Part shown: positions 33,733 through 46,250 of the stretch, one piece after another
Layout of the letters: each line of letters begins with the position of its first letter
How positions within the stretch are numbered: position 1 is the stretch's first letter
NCBI RefSeq assembly: GCF_000002425.4
Contig: NC_037264.1
Coordinates: 11,857,941 to 11,921,940 of the forward strand
Reading direction: 5' to 3'
DNA length: 64,000 nucleotides
Source of the DNA: Physcomitrium patens
Lineage: Eukaryota; Streptophyta; Bryopsida; Funariales; Funariaceae
Notes under the pieces: model-generated
What the model saw: only the letters and a program-made list of their open reading frames with translations
Databases searched by the model: none
What the model was told of the DNA's origin: nothing
Position numbers and translations under genes: made by a program

Positions 33733-36700
33733 GAAAAAAATTCTTAATGAAGATTTGATAGTAATTGATAAAGTCCAAAAAAACATTGCCCATTTCTTAT
33801 TGTTATTAAAATATTTCAATGTATAAAGATTGAATCTTCTTTGGATCCATCATATATCTTTTGTTGAAAATGATATATCCTAAGAAGTCAACTTAAGTAG
33901 TGTAGAATACACACTTTTCCAACTTAGTATACAATCTTGCATCTCTAAGTTTTTTTAACACATGGCAAATATGAAATTTATAATATTTTATATTTTTAGA
34001 ATAAATTAAAATATTATCTAAGTAATAGATAAAAAAATCATCTAAAAACTCATAAAAAATATCATTCATAAAATGTTGAAAAGTAATTGGTGTATTTGTG
34101 AGTCTAAAAAGTATGACATTATACTCAAAATATCCATACCTTATTCAAAATGTAGTCTTTTATTCATCTTCTTCTTTAACAGAGACCAAGTTGTATACTT
34201 CTTGTAGGTCTATTTTTATATAAATCTTAGCTTGATTTAATTGATCAAGAAGTCTACATATCAAGAAAAAAGAATATTTATTTTTAATAGTAATCTTGTT
34301 GAATCTTTGATAATCTACACACATTCACATTGATCAATCTTTTTTCTTTACAAATAAGATAAGAATTCTAGCAGGAGATTTTGAATGACATATAAAATTC
34401 TTTTCCAAGTTCTTTTTAATGTATTTCTTAAGTTTAGCTAATTCATTTTGTGATAAACTATAAATTAGATCAAATAATAGTTGACTTCTCTCTTTAAGGT
34501 CAATTGAGCAATCATATGGACGATGCTCTTAGAGAACATCTAAATTTTTCTTCTCAAAAATATCTTAAAAATATTAATATCGACTTAGAATGCTACTTGA
34601 AGTCTTTCTATCATTAAAAATGGTTGTGGCATAAATAAAAAACAACAATCTTTCTTTTGAAGCATGCAAAAAAGCTTTTGTACCTACGAGTATAGATTTA
34701 GCTATACTAGATTCATGGCTTTTTACAAAACTCTTAATAGTGCTCTAAAAAAATTTAAGTTTATAAGAAATCCAATCTATTAGAGGATTATACTTTTTTA
34801 ATTACAATAAATCTAAAATAACTAAATTAGAGGAAAATTTAATTATATTAAAAATTATGCAATTATTATGATCATTTATTACTACATATATAGGAAGTAT
34901 TTTATGAGATAATAGATGGCCATCTATGACTTCTATACGTACTACTTTAATTTTTTATATTAACAATATTCTATGGCTTTTAACAAATTCTTCATCTAAA
35001 AAATAAGATAAGTTTTTTTAATCTTTGAAGGCAGAGGCTTTGTGATTATTAGGTCTTAAATGTATATCCATTATAAAATAAAGAAAAGGTTTTGCAAAGA
35101 GGATAGGACCTTCATTTGTACAAGTTTTCAAAAATTGTAGCTCCATAAATTTTTTTTTTTGACATTTTCTCATCTTTGATAATCGTACTTCTCATTTTGT
35201 AGTAGTGTTGTTTTTTTAGACAATTTTGAGTAGTGTGCTTAGCTTCTCCACAATATAAACATAATCCTTCTTGATGATGATGAGTTTTTTCTTGTTCAAT
35301 AAGAGGTTTAAAATGTACCGCATCAATGTACATGTTTTCTACTTCAAGATGTTTAGATTGAAAGATTGTTAGTATTTTTATTGAATTATAATAGTGTAGA
35401 GGTTTTCTTGCATAATTTTCAAATTAAAATTCAAAAAGTCAATTGTCACACTTCACAGCAAAATCAATTGCTTGACTCAATGTCTAAGGATTAAATAAAT
35501 TGAGTATCAATTTCTTTACTTCATATTATAATTCAAGGAGAAATTGGTTGATAAGGGCAATATCATCCTACTTAACATCAGTCACTAGTTCTTAAAATTG
35601 TGAACCATATGATGTCACTAATTGATTGCCTTCATACAAGATATAAATTTTATTAGTTGCAATACAAATTACATCATGTTTTCCATACATGGATCAAAAT
35701 TCCACCAAAAAAGCCTCCAGATTATTCAATATTAGATATAGTTATTTAAAAAAAGATGAAAACTATGATAATATTGAACCTGAAAGAAGTGTACCAATAA
35801 ATCTAAATTGTGATATCAACATTGGATAGCTTTAGAATTGAAGTTCAATCATAAATTATACTTAATTGATAAATCTTTAAAACTTGGATCTTGTACTATC
35901 AAACTTCTTGAATAAGGTGACTCTAAGTTCTTTAATATTGGAAGGATTTTCTACTATAGAAGATGAGATGTGATTTGGTATAGATGTTGAAGCGGCTCCA
36001 ATCATCTCTGTATCTTCATATCTTCCCATCTTTATTGCTCTTAGTGGCGATAAATTGAGTTGATGCATCGTAAGGATCAAATCCCTCAATTGCTATTGCA
36101 TTTGTGCCATTTCACTCTTCATTTCAAGAAGCTTACCATAATGACATTTAGAAAGAAAAAAATACGTAATATCACTTAAGACAAGCACAAGAGAGGACTT
36201 AAAAATAAAGAAGATACTAAAAATAATAATAGTTTAGAAGTGGATAATCCGCAATTTCTAACACCCTTATGACTTATCAAGAGAAAAGGATAATCTATTC
36301 TTAATGAAGAGAAGATAAAGCTCTAATATTGTAAGTGTACTCTTATCAATCTATCAAGGACATGAATTGAAAGAAGATGCATAAATTTAAGAAATCTATC
36401 TCAAAAGTAAAGTGAAAAAAGAAAAATAAAGTAATATGTATATTAAAAGGAAAATAAAATGGCTACTGCCAAAAGATAAAGAAAATATAGACTTTTGAAT
36501 CTAGACTAGAAGCAAGAAAAGAGTTGATAAAAGTGAAGAAGGCTTCATTCTTGCCTTCATATATTCTATCTATGTAAATTCTATATAGCAACATTCTATA
36601 GGACATCCAAAAATGTATTGACTTTTCATGACATGTATCTTCACTTGTAAGGTAAGTTTTTTATATGGCCACCACATAATTAGCTTGTTCCACAAGCTAC

Positions 36701-36896
36701 TAATACATATGATATATGGGTAGTTTATTGACCAAGTTTCTAATCTATCCATCAATTAAAAATATATATAAAGTCAAAATAGCATTTACAAAGCTTTTAA
36801 GAAGCTTTTCTAAAAGATATAATGAAATTAATCTACTTTTATATAATTCTACCTATCTAAGTAATAATTACAATAGATATATATTTGTGATATTCT
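33733..36896 (-). mobile_element. Inverted, 3'-truncated family A element with 5' LTR
   Basis: Contains only the 5' half of a family A element: RT fragments (33733-34560, reading toward the left), protease relic (34560-35100), gag with an intact zinc knuckle at about 35220-35300 (CLYCGEAKHTTQNC, full C-x2-C-x4-H-x4-C), more gag (35877-36089) and the LTR at 36351-36896. It is truncated at 33733 within the RT/RNase H boundary where it meets B LTR sequence, and the B LTR resumes at 36897. The leader next to the LTR (36310-36350) contains AATATTAGAGCTT on the minus strand. Confidence 0.75.
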
Positions 36897-37377
36897 AATC
36901 CTAAACCAAATTCTAATTAAAACCTAATCAATTCAATCTAATCCTAACATAATTTAGAACCTCAATAACTATTGATTGAACCTTTAATCTTTGATTTGCA
37001 AAAGAATCCTAGAGTTGCTGTAGGTGCCTAATTTTGTGCTTAAGGTCTGATTTCAATCGAGATTAATAATTGGTCCTCTTTAGATATCAAATTTTTTCTT
37101 TTTGAGTTAATTTTTACTAAAATAAACTCTTAATTTCTTCTTAAATATATTTATATTCTTTATTTTTTTAATCTATCTTATTTTATCTTATTTATGACCT
37201 TACAAAATTAATAGAAGCCTATTTTGTAAAAAGATAGCATTTACACCTTTAGTTTTACTTCTTTTTGGAGTATTTTCTATTTTCTAAGATTATTTGCTAC
37301 AATATTTGGAGCAAGATCTTTTATAATATAGTAATTATTTCATTCTTTTCACCTATTAGTCATGATACATCACAACA
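36897..37377 (-). repeat. Family B 5' LTR, second part
   Basis: Resumes with TCTAATCCTAAACCAAATTC and runs through ATTGGTCCTCTTTAGATATCAA and AGAAGCCTATTTTGTAAAAA to ACATCACAACA, matching 16650-17082 of the other LTR. Confidence 0.75.
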
Positions 37378-40300
37378 CCATGTGAATAAATAAGATATTT
37401 CAACCTATGTTACTGTTGCTTTAAGTCTAAAACTTCTATTACCTCAAATTCTTGATTATTATCCACTTCTATAGGAAGTGATGGTATTTATCTTATTTCT
37501 AACATATTCATTGTCTTATATGGCTCCAAAAGAGTCTCATAAAATACAAGATGGATTTTCATAGACTCTGATAGATATAATTGATAAGCGGCTGGATTGA
37601 CTTGTTCACAAATAAAAAATGGTCCAATTCTATGAGAATCCAACTTGTCACAATGGCAAATAGTTTAATATTATGACAAAGTATTTGTATTTTATTACCA
37701 ATGTAGAAATGAGGTTGTTTCTTACATTAAGCATCCATGTTGCTCTTTTGTTGTTTTTGAGCTTCTTTTAGTCGCACCTTCAATGTTATATGTAGCTAAA
37801 ATAAATGATTTACCAAATCTTTTGACACAAGATTATTAATTTTTGAAAAGTCAAAAGTATCAAATTGTAGATGATAATTATAATTAGTTAAGAAAGGTAT
37901 TTGTTGCATAAAAGAACTCATTATATTATTATGAGAAAATTCTACAAATGCAAAAGAGTTGTCCAATCATCTTGTAAATTATTGATGGAACACCTTAAAT
38001 ACTACTCCAAAACTTAATTTACATGCTTTATTTGTCCATTAGTTTGAGGGTGAAAAGACAAATGTAGTTTATATCTACTTTTAGAATCTTGAAAAGTATT
38101 TTCTAAAATCTTGATACAAATTGAGTTCTTTTATTCAATATAATATCTTTAGGCAATCCATGATAGCAATAAATATTATCAAAAAAAAACTTAGTTGTTT
38201 TTTTTACTTGTGATAGATTTTGTACATGATATAAAATATGCCATTTTGGTGAAATGATCTACTATCACAAATATAGAGTCATAAGAACCTGAGACTAGAA
38301 GATCTATAATAAAATCAATAGAAATAAAAGGCCATGGTTTTTTTAAAATGTATAATAGTTGGAAAAGTCCATAAAATCAATGAAGTGGAGTTTTTGACCT
38401 TGAATAAACATTACATGACTAAATAGAATCTTTCATTACCTTCCAAATTTGTAGCCACCAAAAATCTTTAAATATAAGTTCTAAAATCATATTGTATCCA
38501 AAATATCTAGATGCTAGAAAGTCATGATATACTTGAAGAACACATAAACATATTTTTTCTTTTGAAATATATAGGTATTCTTTGAAATAGAATAGGTTTT
38601 TTTTAACTCAAAATTCGAAGCATCATGAGACTTAAAAGAAAGATTCTTAATACTATGAACAAGATGATCAAAGGATAAACTTGATTAAATATTTTTGATA
38701 AAAGTTGAATTGATAGTCAATATTGATTTTATTGCTCAAAAATAGAAATACTTTGGCTTCAAGAAAATTATTCTTTGTTGATCAAAAGATATATTTCTTT
38801 CTTTTGATAGAAGATAAAAATAGCTAAAAAGGGTGTTTGATAAACCTTGCTATTTTTTGGATCATTAAATGGTCTTAATGTCATTTTTTGATAAAGACAT
38901 GCTCCAACAAGCTTAGCAATTATTCAAAATATATGCTCACATAAAGTATTTAAGATTCTTGTACTCAATATAAATAGTGATTGCATGAAAAGTGTCTTCT
39001 AAATAATGGTACCATTCTTCAAACAAATCTACAATTACAGGAAGCTCTTTGTCATGAATGTCATAGTTAATCTTATCTACTAAAAAATTTCTTGAATAAA
39101 AAGCCATTGAGCGAATTTTATTATTTTTTTTTAATTGTGATGATACGACATCCAAAGCAAAGTTTGACACATTTATTTCTATAAAAAATGGCTTAAAAAA
39201 GTTTATGCCATACAAGATTGATGGAAAAATAAAGATTATCTTTAAAGCTTCAAATCATATTTTTTTCTCTTGATTCCATTGAAGTTTTTCTTTATAAGTC
39301 AAATGTATAAGTAGAGCTATAATTTGAAAGAAGTTCTTAATAAAGATTTGGTAGTAGTTGGCAAATTCTAAAAAACATTAGATGTCTCTTATCGCTTTTG
39401 AAATCTTCCCATTTATATTAGTTTGAACCTTCTTAAGATCCATTATAAGTCCATTATTTAAAATGATATATCTAAGAAGTTGACCTGAGTAGTGTGGAAT
39501 ACATAATTTTTTATCTTTTCATAAAATCTTCCATCTTTTAGTTTTTGTAATACACAACAAATATAAAGTTCATATTTTTCTATGTTCTTAGAACAGATTA
39601 AGATGTTGTGTAGGTAATAGACAACAAAATCATCTTTAAATTCTCAAAAAAGATTATTTATTAGATGTTGAATAGCTATTGGTATATTTGTAAGTCCAAA
39701 TGGCATGATGTTATATTCAAAATATCCATATCTTATTTAAAATGCAGTCTTTCATTCATCTCTTTTTTTGTTGTGTATTAGATTGTATGTTCTTTGCAGA
39801 TCTATTTTTGTATAGATTTTAGCTTGATTCAACTCATCAAGAAATTCAGATATCAAAAATAATAAGTATCTATTCTTGATGGTGATTTTGTTGAATCCTT
39901 GATAATTAATACACATTCAAAATGATCCATTATTTTTCTTCACAAATAAAATTAGAGCGCCTATTGGAGATTTGAAATGGCATATAAAGCTTTTGGCTAG
40001 ATTTTCTTCAATACATTCTTTAAGTTTAGTCAAAACGGCGATTGAGCTCTTTCTTGAAGGTCAATTGAGTAGTCATAGGAACAATGTTTTAGTAGAGTAT
40101 TTGCATTCTTTTTCTCAAATACATCTTGAAAATCTTCATATTGGCTAGGAATGCAACTTGAAGTCTTTCTCTCATTAGAAATAAGTGCAACATAAATGAC
40201 ACAAGATAATTCTTCTTTTGCAACATGCAAAAATACTCTTGTATCTATAATTATAGATATAATTGTACTAGACTTATGACTTTTTACTTGATCAACTATA

Positions 40301-41948
40301 CTCTTAGTTATACTTTTAGAAAAGTCAAGACTACAAGAAATCTAATCTATTTTTTATTTATATTTTTGTAGCCATGATAAATATAAAATAATTAGATTAG
40401 AAAAAAATCTAATAATATTAAATATTACAAAAATAATATAATCATTAATTGTTACTTCTATAGGAAGAATTTTATAAGTAACATTTTCTAAAGACAATGG
40501 ACAACCATCTATGACTTCTACTTGAATAGGTTTAGTTTTCTTTACTAAAGGTTTGTTATATCTTTTAGCAAATCCTTCATCTAAAAAATACGCCAAAGCT
40601 CTTGAATCTAACAAGGTAAAGGCTTTGTAATATTTAGATTCTAAAATAATATTTATTATAAAATAAAGAGAAGATTCTGAAGAAAGAATAGGACCCTCAT
40701 TAGGTATTGTATAAGGTTCTAGTCGCACAGTCCCTATTATAACTTAATAAACTTGTTTTCTGACATATTATCTTCTTTGACTGTTATACTCCTCATTTTC
40801 TCATTGCGTTGCTTTTTTGAATAATGTTTAATAATATGCTTAGATTCTCTATAATATAAGCACAATATTTTTTGATAATGATGAATCTTTTTTTGTTCAG
40901 TAAGAAGTTTGAAATGTCCCGTATTAACTTCCATATCCTCTACTTTTGAATATTTTTGTTGAAAAGATGTTAGCATTGTCATTGAATTATGATAATTTTG
41001 AGATGTAGTTATGTGACTCTTAGTTTAAAATTCAAAAATTTGATTGTTACACCTCATAATAAAATCAATTGCTTGATTCAATATTTAAGGTTCAAATAAA
41101 TTGAGCATCAATTTTTTTTATCTAATATTATAATCTATAAAGAAATTGGCTAATAAATGCAGTAATATCTTATTTGATATCAATTGCAAGTTATCAAAAC
41201 TATAAAGCATATAACATTATTGATCAATTGTCTTGTTGTAAAATATGGATCTTATTAGTTGCAACAAAAATTACATCATATTCACTATACATGGATCAAA
41301 ATTCCATCAAAAAAGCCTCCAAATTATCTAATATTAGATCTTGTTGTTTAAAAAAAGATGAAGAGCATGATAATGCTCAATCTAAAAGGAGTATACTAAT
41401 GAATGTAACTTGCAATCCTCAAGTTGGATAGCTTTAAAGTTGAAGTTCAATCACAAGTTGCACTTGATTATTAAATCTTCAAAACTTGGATCTTCTACCA
41501 TCAAACTTTTTGAGTAGTACAACCCTTGATTTTTTAATACTAAAAAGGCATTCGACTATAGGAACATGATTTGGTGCAAATGTTGAAGCAACTCCAATCA
41601 TCTCTAAATCTTTGTTCTTTGCCATTCTTGTTGCTTCCTATAGCCATAAATTTAATTGATACATTACAAGCATTAACTCCTTCAATTACTCTTGCATTTG
41701 TGCCATTGCATTCTTCATTTCAAGAAGCTCTACTTTGATAATACTTAAAGAAGAAAAGATGTCTGATATTGCTCAAGACAAATAAAAGAGAAGACTTAAA
41801 AACAAAGAAAAAATATTAAAGACAATATTAGTTTAGATGAAGGTAATCTACAACTTCTAATATACTTAAGTCTTATCAAGAAAAAGAGATAATCTACTCT
41901 TAATTTAAAAAAGATAAAACTTTGATATTCTAAGTATCTTCTTGTCTA
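37378..41948 (-). pseudogene. Inverted family A gag-pol remnant
   Basis: Body of an A element on the minus strand, truncated at its 3' end (no 3' LTR). From right to left: gag (41000-41930) with a degenerate zinc knuckle near 40830 (CLYYRESKHIIKHY, two Cys lost); protease at 40354-40728 (TLLDSRALAYFLDEGF, with DSR in place of the DSG triad); linker at 40030-40230 (IPSQYEDFQDVFEKKNA); RT (39300-40000, broken); RNase H at 38937-39215 (FIEINVSNFALDVVSSQ, NYDIHDKELPVIVD, YIEYKNLKYFM); integrase relics (37950-38500); and the integrase tail near 37480-37580. Stops throughout. Confidence 0.8.
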
Positions 41949-43783
41949 TTTTTCAAAGAAAAGAACTTGATAAAAGTAGATAAATAAGTGAGATTCTTTC
42001 AAAGAAATATGAAAAAATAGAAATAAAAAATTATGTATGTTAAAAAATTAAAAAAAATTGAAATGACAATTACGAAAAGACAAGAAAATTAGAGACTCTT
42101 GAAAATCTAGACTAGAAGCAAAAAAAGAATTGAAAAGAATGAAGAAAACTTTATTCTTCCATCTAAATATATAATCTACTTAGAATCTATGTAGCAACAT
42201 TCTATAGGACCTCCAAAAATGTCTTGACTTTGCATGATACGTTGTCGTGTTGTAACACGAGTATACCGTAAAAACATAAAGAAAGGGGACTTTTATTAAT
42301 GTTCAGTTACCTCGAATATTGGGAGCAACGACCAACTCCAGTGCAAATACTGAGTGGCCAGGTTCAGTCACCCCGTTACAGTCAGCCGGGGCATACTGAA
42401 ATGCTCTGTTCGATTCCAATAACGGGAGTCAGTAGGAAGAGAAAGGACCAATTCACATGACGGGTGAGCTTGGTTTGAAGAGCCAATTGGATCCAATTTC
42501 AAGAATCCAATCCAGGTCCTCTTACCCAATATGAGACCTGAATTGGTCGGGCAACCCAATGCAGTCTAATTACGGGAAAATCCAGGTCTTACTACGGGCC
42601 TCAGCCAATCTGACGCAAAGGACCAATTTGATCCAATTTCGGAAACATCCGGGTCTTACTACTGGACTCTTAGCCAATATGAGACCTGAATTGGTCGAGC
42701 GACTCAATGTGGTCCCGATTACGGGGTTTCGATTCTGTTTCAGGCTGTCCTGTTCTCTATGCCATTTCAAGGAACGTTGTTTTTGGTAAAAAGATCTCTT
42801 AAAGATAAAAATGGAGGAGAAAGCTCTGATGACGAGAGCCAATTTCGGATCAAGCTCTAACGGTGGGAGCCAATTCCGGATCCAAGACGGAGGATTGAGG
42901 AAATTCAGAATTAAGGTTAAGAAATGAGAGGGAGGAAGAATAAGTTTTTTGGGGAGTTTTTTTTGAAGAATCAGAGAGCTAGCTTCATGCTTCGGGGTGG
43001 AAAAAAAAGACAGAGAATTGGGTTTTTTTTCTTCATAGGGTTTTGGGAAGACTGAGGCAATCGTTACTGAAGTTAGTGTTGTAATGGTGAATCGGGATTT
43101 TTAATGAAGTGGATTTGATTACTCTTGACTGTTTTGTGAAATCGAGTTACGTCTGTGATGAAGAGTTAAAAGGGTGTCTATAGGATTGAATATGCGAAGT
43201 GAATGAAATTTATTGGGTTAATCTAACAAGACAGTCAGTGGATACAAGATCATGAGTATAAAGCGGTATCGAAGATTAGTAGTTTGGATTGTTCAGGGTT
43301 CTCTGTAACGTCTAGAGACCTACCGGCTGGGGCAAAAAAGACTTCGACAAGCAGTCGAAGGGCATCCGTATAGATTTACGATGTATTCTTGCAGTTGTTT
43401 GTATTCCAACAGTCAAAAACTGATAAACTGCTTGAATATTGGCGAATCTCCATACTACCTTCTATAGCGAGACGCTCGACGCGTTCTCGAGCAGGAAAGC
43501 ACATAATACGACAACGTATCTTAATTTGCAAGGCAAGTTTTTTTATATGAGTGCCATATAGTTAACTTTTTCCACAAGCTACCAATACATGTCGTATGTG
43601 GTTAGCTTGTTGACCAAGTTTCTAATCTACTAATCAACTAGAAACATATGTAAAGTCAAAACAATATCTAAAAAGCTTCTAGAAAGTTTATCTAGAAGGT
43701 ATTTTGAAATTAATCTATTTTTATCTACTTTTACCTATTCATATTATTTAGATAATAATTACAACAGATATATATCCATAATA
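41949..43783 (-). repeat. Family A 5' LTR split by a 1.27-kb insertion
   Basis: 41949-42242 and 43514-43783 together form one inverted A LTR (ATTCTATAGGACCTCCAAAAATG on the left, GGCAAGTTTTTTTATATGAG and CAAGCTACCAATACATG on the right). The break is the target site of the 42243-43513 element. Confidence 0.8.
42243..43513. mobile_element. 1,271-bp element with TG...CA ends and ACGT target duplication, probable solo LTR
   Basis: The ends are TGTCGTGTTGT and ATAATACGACA, near-perfect inverted repeats. Both sides are flanked by ACGT, and the restored empty site aligns base for base with the same position in other family A LTRs. It is clearly richer in G and C than its surroundings, has no long reading frame of known family, and carries internal repeats: CCAATATGAGACCTGAATTG occurs at about 42526 and 42673, with matching flanks (period near 147 bp). 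TG...CA ends with a 4-6 bp duplication suit a solo LTR; a non-autonomous inverted-repeat transposon is the alternative. Confidence 0.75.
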
Positions 43784-45059
43784 CATTACTCTCTTATGTC
43801 ACTAAAAAAGAGATTTTGCTTGGTCGATTACATCTATGTTGTAATCAAATTGATATAATTTTATTTTATTTTATGGATTTTCATTGATTTAGTATTTTTA
43901 TTAGTTGCCATTATTAATGTCAACTAAAATTTAAAGACTTAAATGGAGAAATCTCATTGACTTAATAATCTTTTCAAGTTAAGTTTTGTTAGTAGTTTTG
44001 AAAGAGAAAAAATGATTTTTTTGTGAGATTTTACTTGGCTATAGTGATTAGTCTTTTAATAAAGTTTTTAGGATTTTTCTAATAGACACTTATACTCTTG
44101 GATTCTTTTTTTGTGGTGTAAGAGATAGTTTAATTTAGTAGACTTTAGATTTTCCATCTTTCCTTAAAATTGTCTTGCTTATGCATTTATATTTGGTTTA
44201 GATTGCATACTTCATGTCAATTTTGTGATACTCAATCTCTTATATATCACAATCTTTATATACACGACAATGCCTTTTTTGCTTCTTTTTTAGTTTTAAG
44301 AATTTTTAGTTTTCTTATCTTTAAGAATAGTTGTTCTAATTTATTCTAAAATAAATATATTTTCTTATTTTTTATTTTTGTTATCATTATTTTTCTCATC
44401 TTTCTTTAATGTAGAGCTTACTTTATTTATTTACATACTTCGAATTCTTAGCTTTGATATGTTTCTTCTTATTTAAATATGAGATATGCTTTTATGGTTC
44501 AAAAAATCCATTATCTAACTTTGTATAAAACATAGATGCAAATTTATAACACACACTATATAAATTAGTCTCTTTCTATATCAACTCGCAAAGTTACTTG
44601 ATTATGTTTTCTTAAACTGATTTTAAAAATAAGGTGTAATATAAATAATATTTATAATACTTTAGTAAATAAAAAGCTAATGATGTTTGATTAAAAATCA
44701 ATAAAAAATTTATACATGTCAGATAAATAATACCTATTTCCAAAAACATCTTGAATCCTTTTCAAACATAGATTTAATCTATACATTATTTTGAAGATGC
44801 CATATGGTTATTAAGATTTATTTTATTTTATTTTAATATTGAGATTTCTTACATTTAAGAGGCTATTACAATTAATACATAAGAATCTTAGTTTAAAAAG
44901 CTCATTTTTTTTACAACAATAAATTCATACATTATTTCCATCTGGATTAGTGCATAACACACACTACAATTGAGATTGTTGTATACTAACATTTGTAACA
45001 TTTTAAGAACCAATGCATGAATATTTCACTCATACACGAATTACACAATGAAAAAGTAA
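43784..45059. other. AT-rich intergenic DNA, no gene seen
   Basis: AT-rich with short T- and A-runs. No reading frame, LTR family or tandem array is recognised. Confidence 0.6.
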
Positions 45060-45227
45060 TCAACAGTTACAAACATGCAAACTCAAGTACCAGTGAATAT
45101 GGTGTTTCGTCTTCATCACATCAGCCATTGTTCCCACGAGATGTTGCATGCATGATAGAGCAATAATAAAGGCAACATGGCGCACAAGGGGAGAGAAGGG
45201 GGGGGGGTGGGCATGCACCGAGTGTCG

Positions 45228-45235
45228 TGACGTCA
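45228..45235. promoter_or_regulatory. Palindromic TGACGTCA, candidate bZIP site
   Basis: Perfect 8-bp palindrome of the ACGT-core class bound by plant bZIP factors, within the GC-rich island. Occupancy is unknown. Confidence 0.35.
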
Positions 45236-45836
45236 AGGCCCCAACCAACGGGCCTGGCTCCCATTGGGGGGTAGCTTGGGGTGACTTCCCAACGCAGTCC
45301 GCCTAAAGCACCGCCGTCGCAGCGCCTTCCGCCCGCAGGCTTACACACCCCTTCCCCACCGTGACGCCACCGCAGCCATTTACTTTTTCGGGTTTTGCTC
45401 CTCCCACCTTTTTGACTGCTTCCGCCATTCCGTCCGTGTTGCCCGAATGTGCAATCCGTGGCGACGCTCCATGGCCTGAAGCGAGCTGACTGGACTGGTG
45501 GTGTTGGTAGTAGTAGTGGTAGTGATGGCGGGTGCCTCCGAAAGGGTTACGCGAGAACCACTAGACCTCCGAACGTGCTTTGGAGCGAGAGCTCCAACGA
45601 ACGAAGCAGACCGACTTTATGCAGATGAACGGAATCCGGGACCGACAAGGAAGGCGCATCGTCAAAAGGATGTGGGGGGCATGGGAGTGGGGAAAGGTGA
45701 AAAAACAAAGGGGGAATCGGGTGCAAAAAGGCGATTGATGATGCGAGGTGGATGAACGCAGAGTGGGAGCGGAGGAGGAGGAGGAGTTGCGTAGGCGTGG
45801 GTGTGCGTGCGTGTGGGCACCTGCCCGTCCGCTCGC

Positions 45837-45856
45837 CTGCCTGCCTGCCTGCCTGC
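45837..45856. repeat. (CTGC)n tetranucleotide repeat
   Basis: Five tandem CTGC/GCCT units inside the GC-rich island. Confidence 0.85.
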
Positions 45857-46250
45857 GTGCCTACGAGGCTATTGCTGGCCTCGTCTGTGCCTCGGTTGCT
45901 TGGGTGGCCCTTGCACAGACAGTCCAGGCCCTACTCCCCTGCGTGTCTTATTGCTTTCTCCGCTCCTTTGCCCTCGCTTCTCATCCTGGTCTCGCTCGCC
46001 TGCCTTTTCTGCCGCGCTGTTGTTCCGTATCAGTTGCCTTCTGGGCGGCTGTAATTCTCGTTTTGAGACGGAGAGCTGCTGTCATTCCTTCGCTATGTGC
46101 TGTCTTGGTTTCTGCGTGGTGGGCAAGCACCTTAGCCTGTAGTGGAGTGTGTTGTGGAGCGAGCGTTCGAAGAGAAGTGCATGTGTGTATGTGTGTGAGA
46201 GAGAGAGAGTAAGAGCGAGTGAGAGAAGGGGAGGGAGGAGACGTGGGAGG

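Larger units (their letters stand above)
45060..46250 (+). promoter_or_regulatory. GC-rich island upstream of the Yippee gene
   Basis: Sharp change from AT-rich to GC-rich sequence with many CpG dinucleotides. Features: G-run near 45200-45208, palindromic TGACGTCA (45228-45235, a bZIP-type site), CTGC tetranucleotide repeat (45837-45856) and a GA run (46197-46209). Overlapping frames in several phases lack any family signature. The best reading is promoter plus first non-coding exon of the gene at 47646, but no transcript evidence is available here. Confidence 0.45.

Noticed and set aside
45498-46212. Overlapping plus-strand frames in the GC-rich island as protein genes
   Set aside because: Open frames in all phases are expected in GC-rich, stop-poor DNA. 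The translations are low-complexity (Cys/Leu/Arg-rich) with no family motif.
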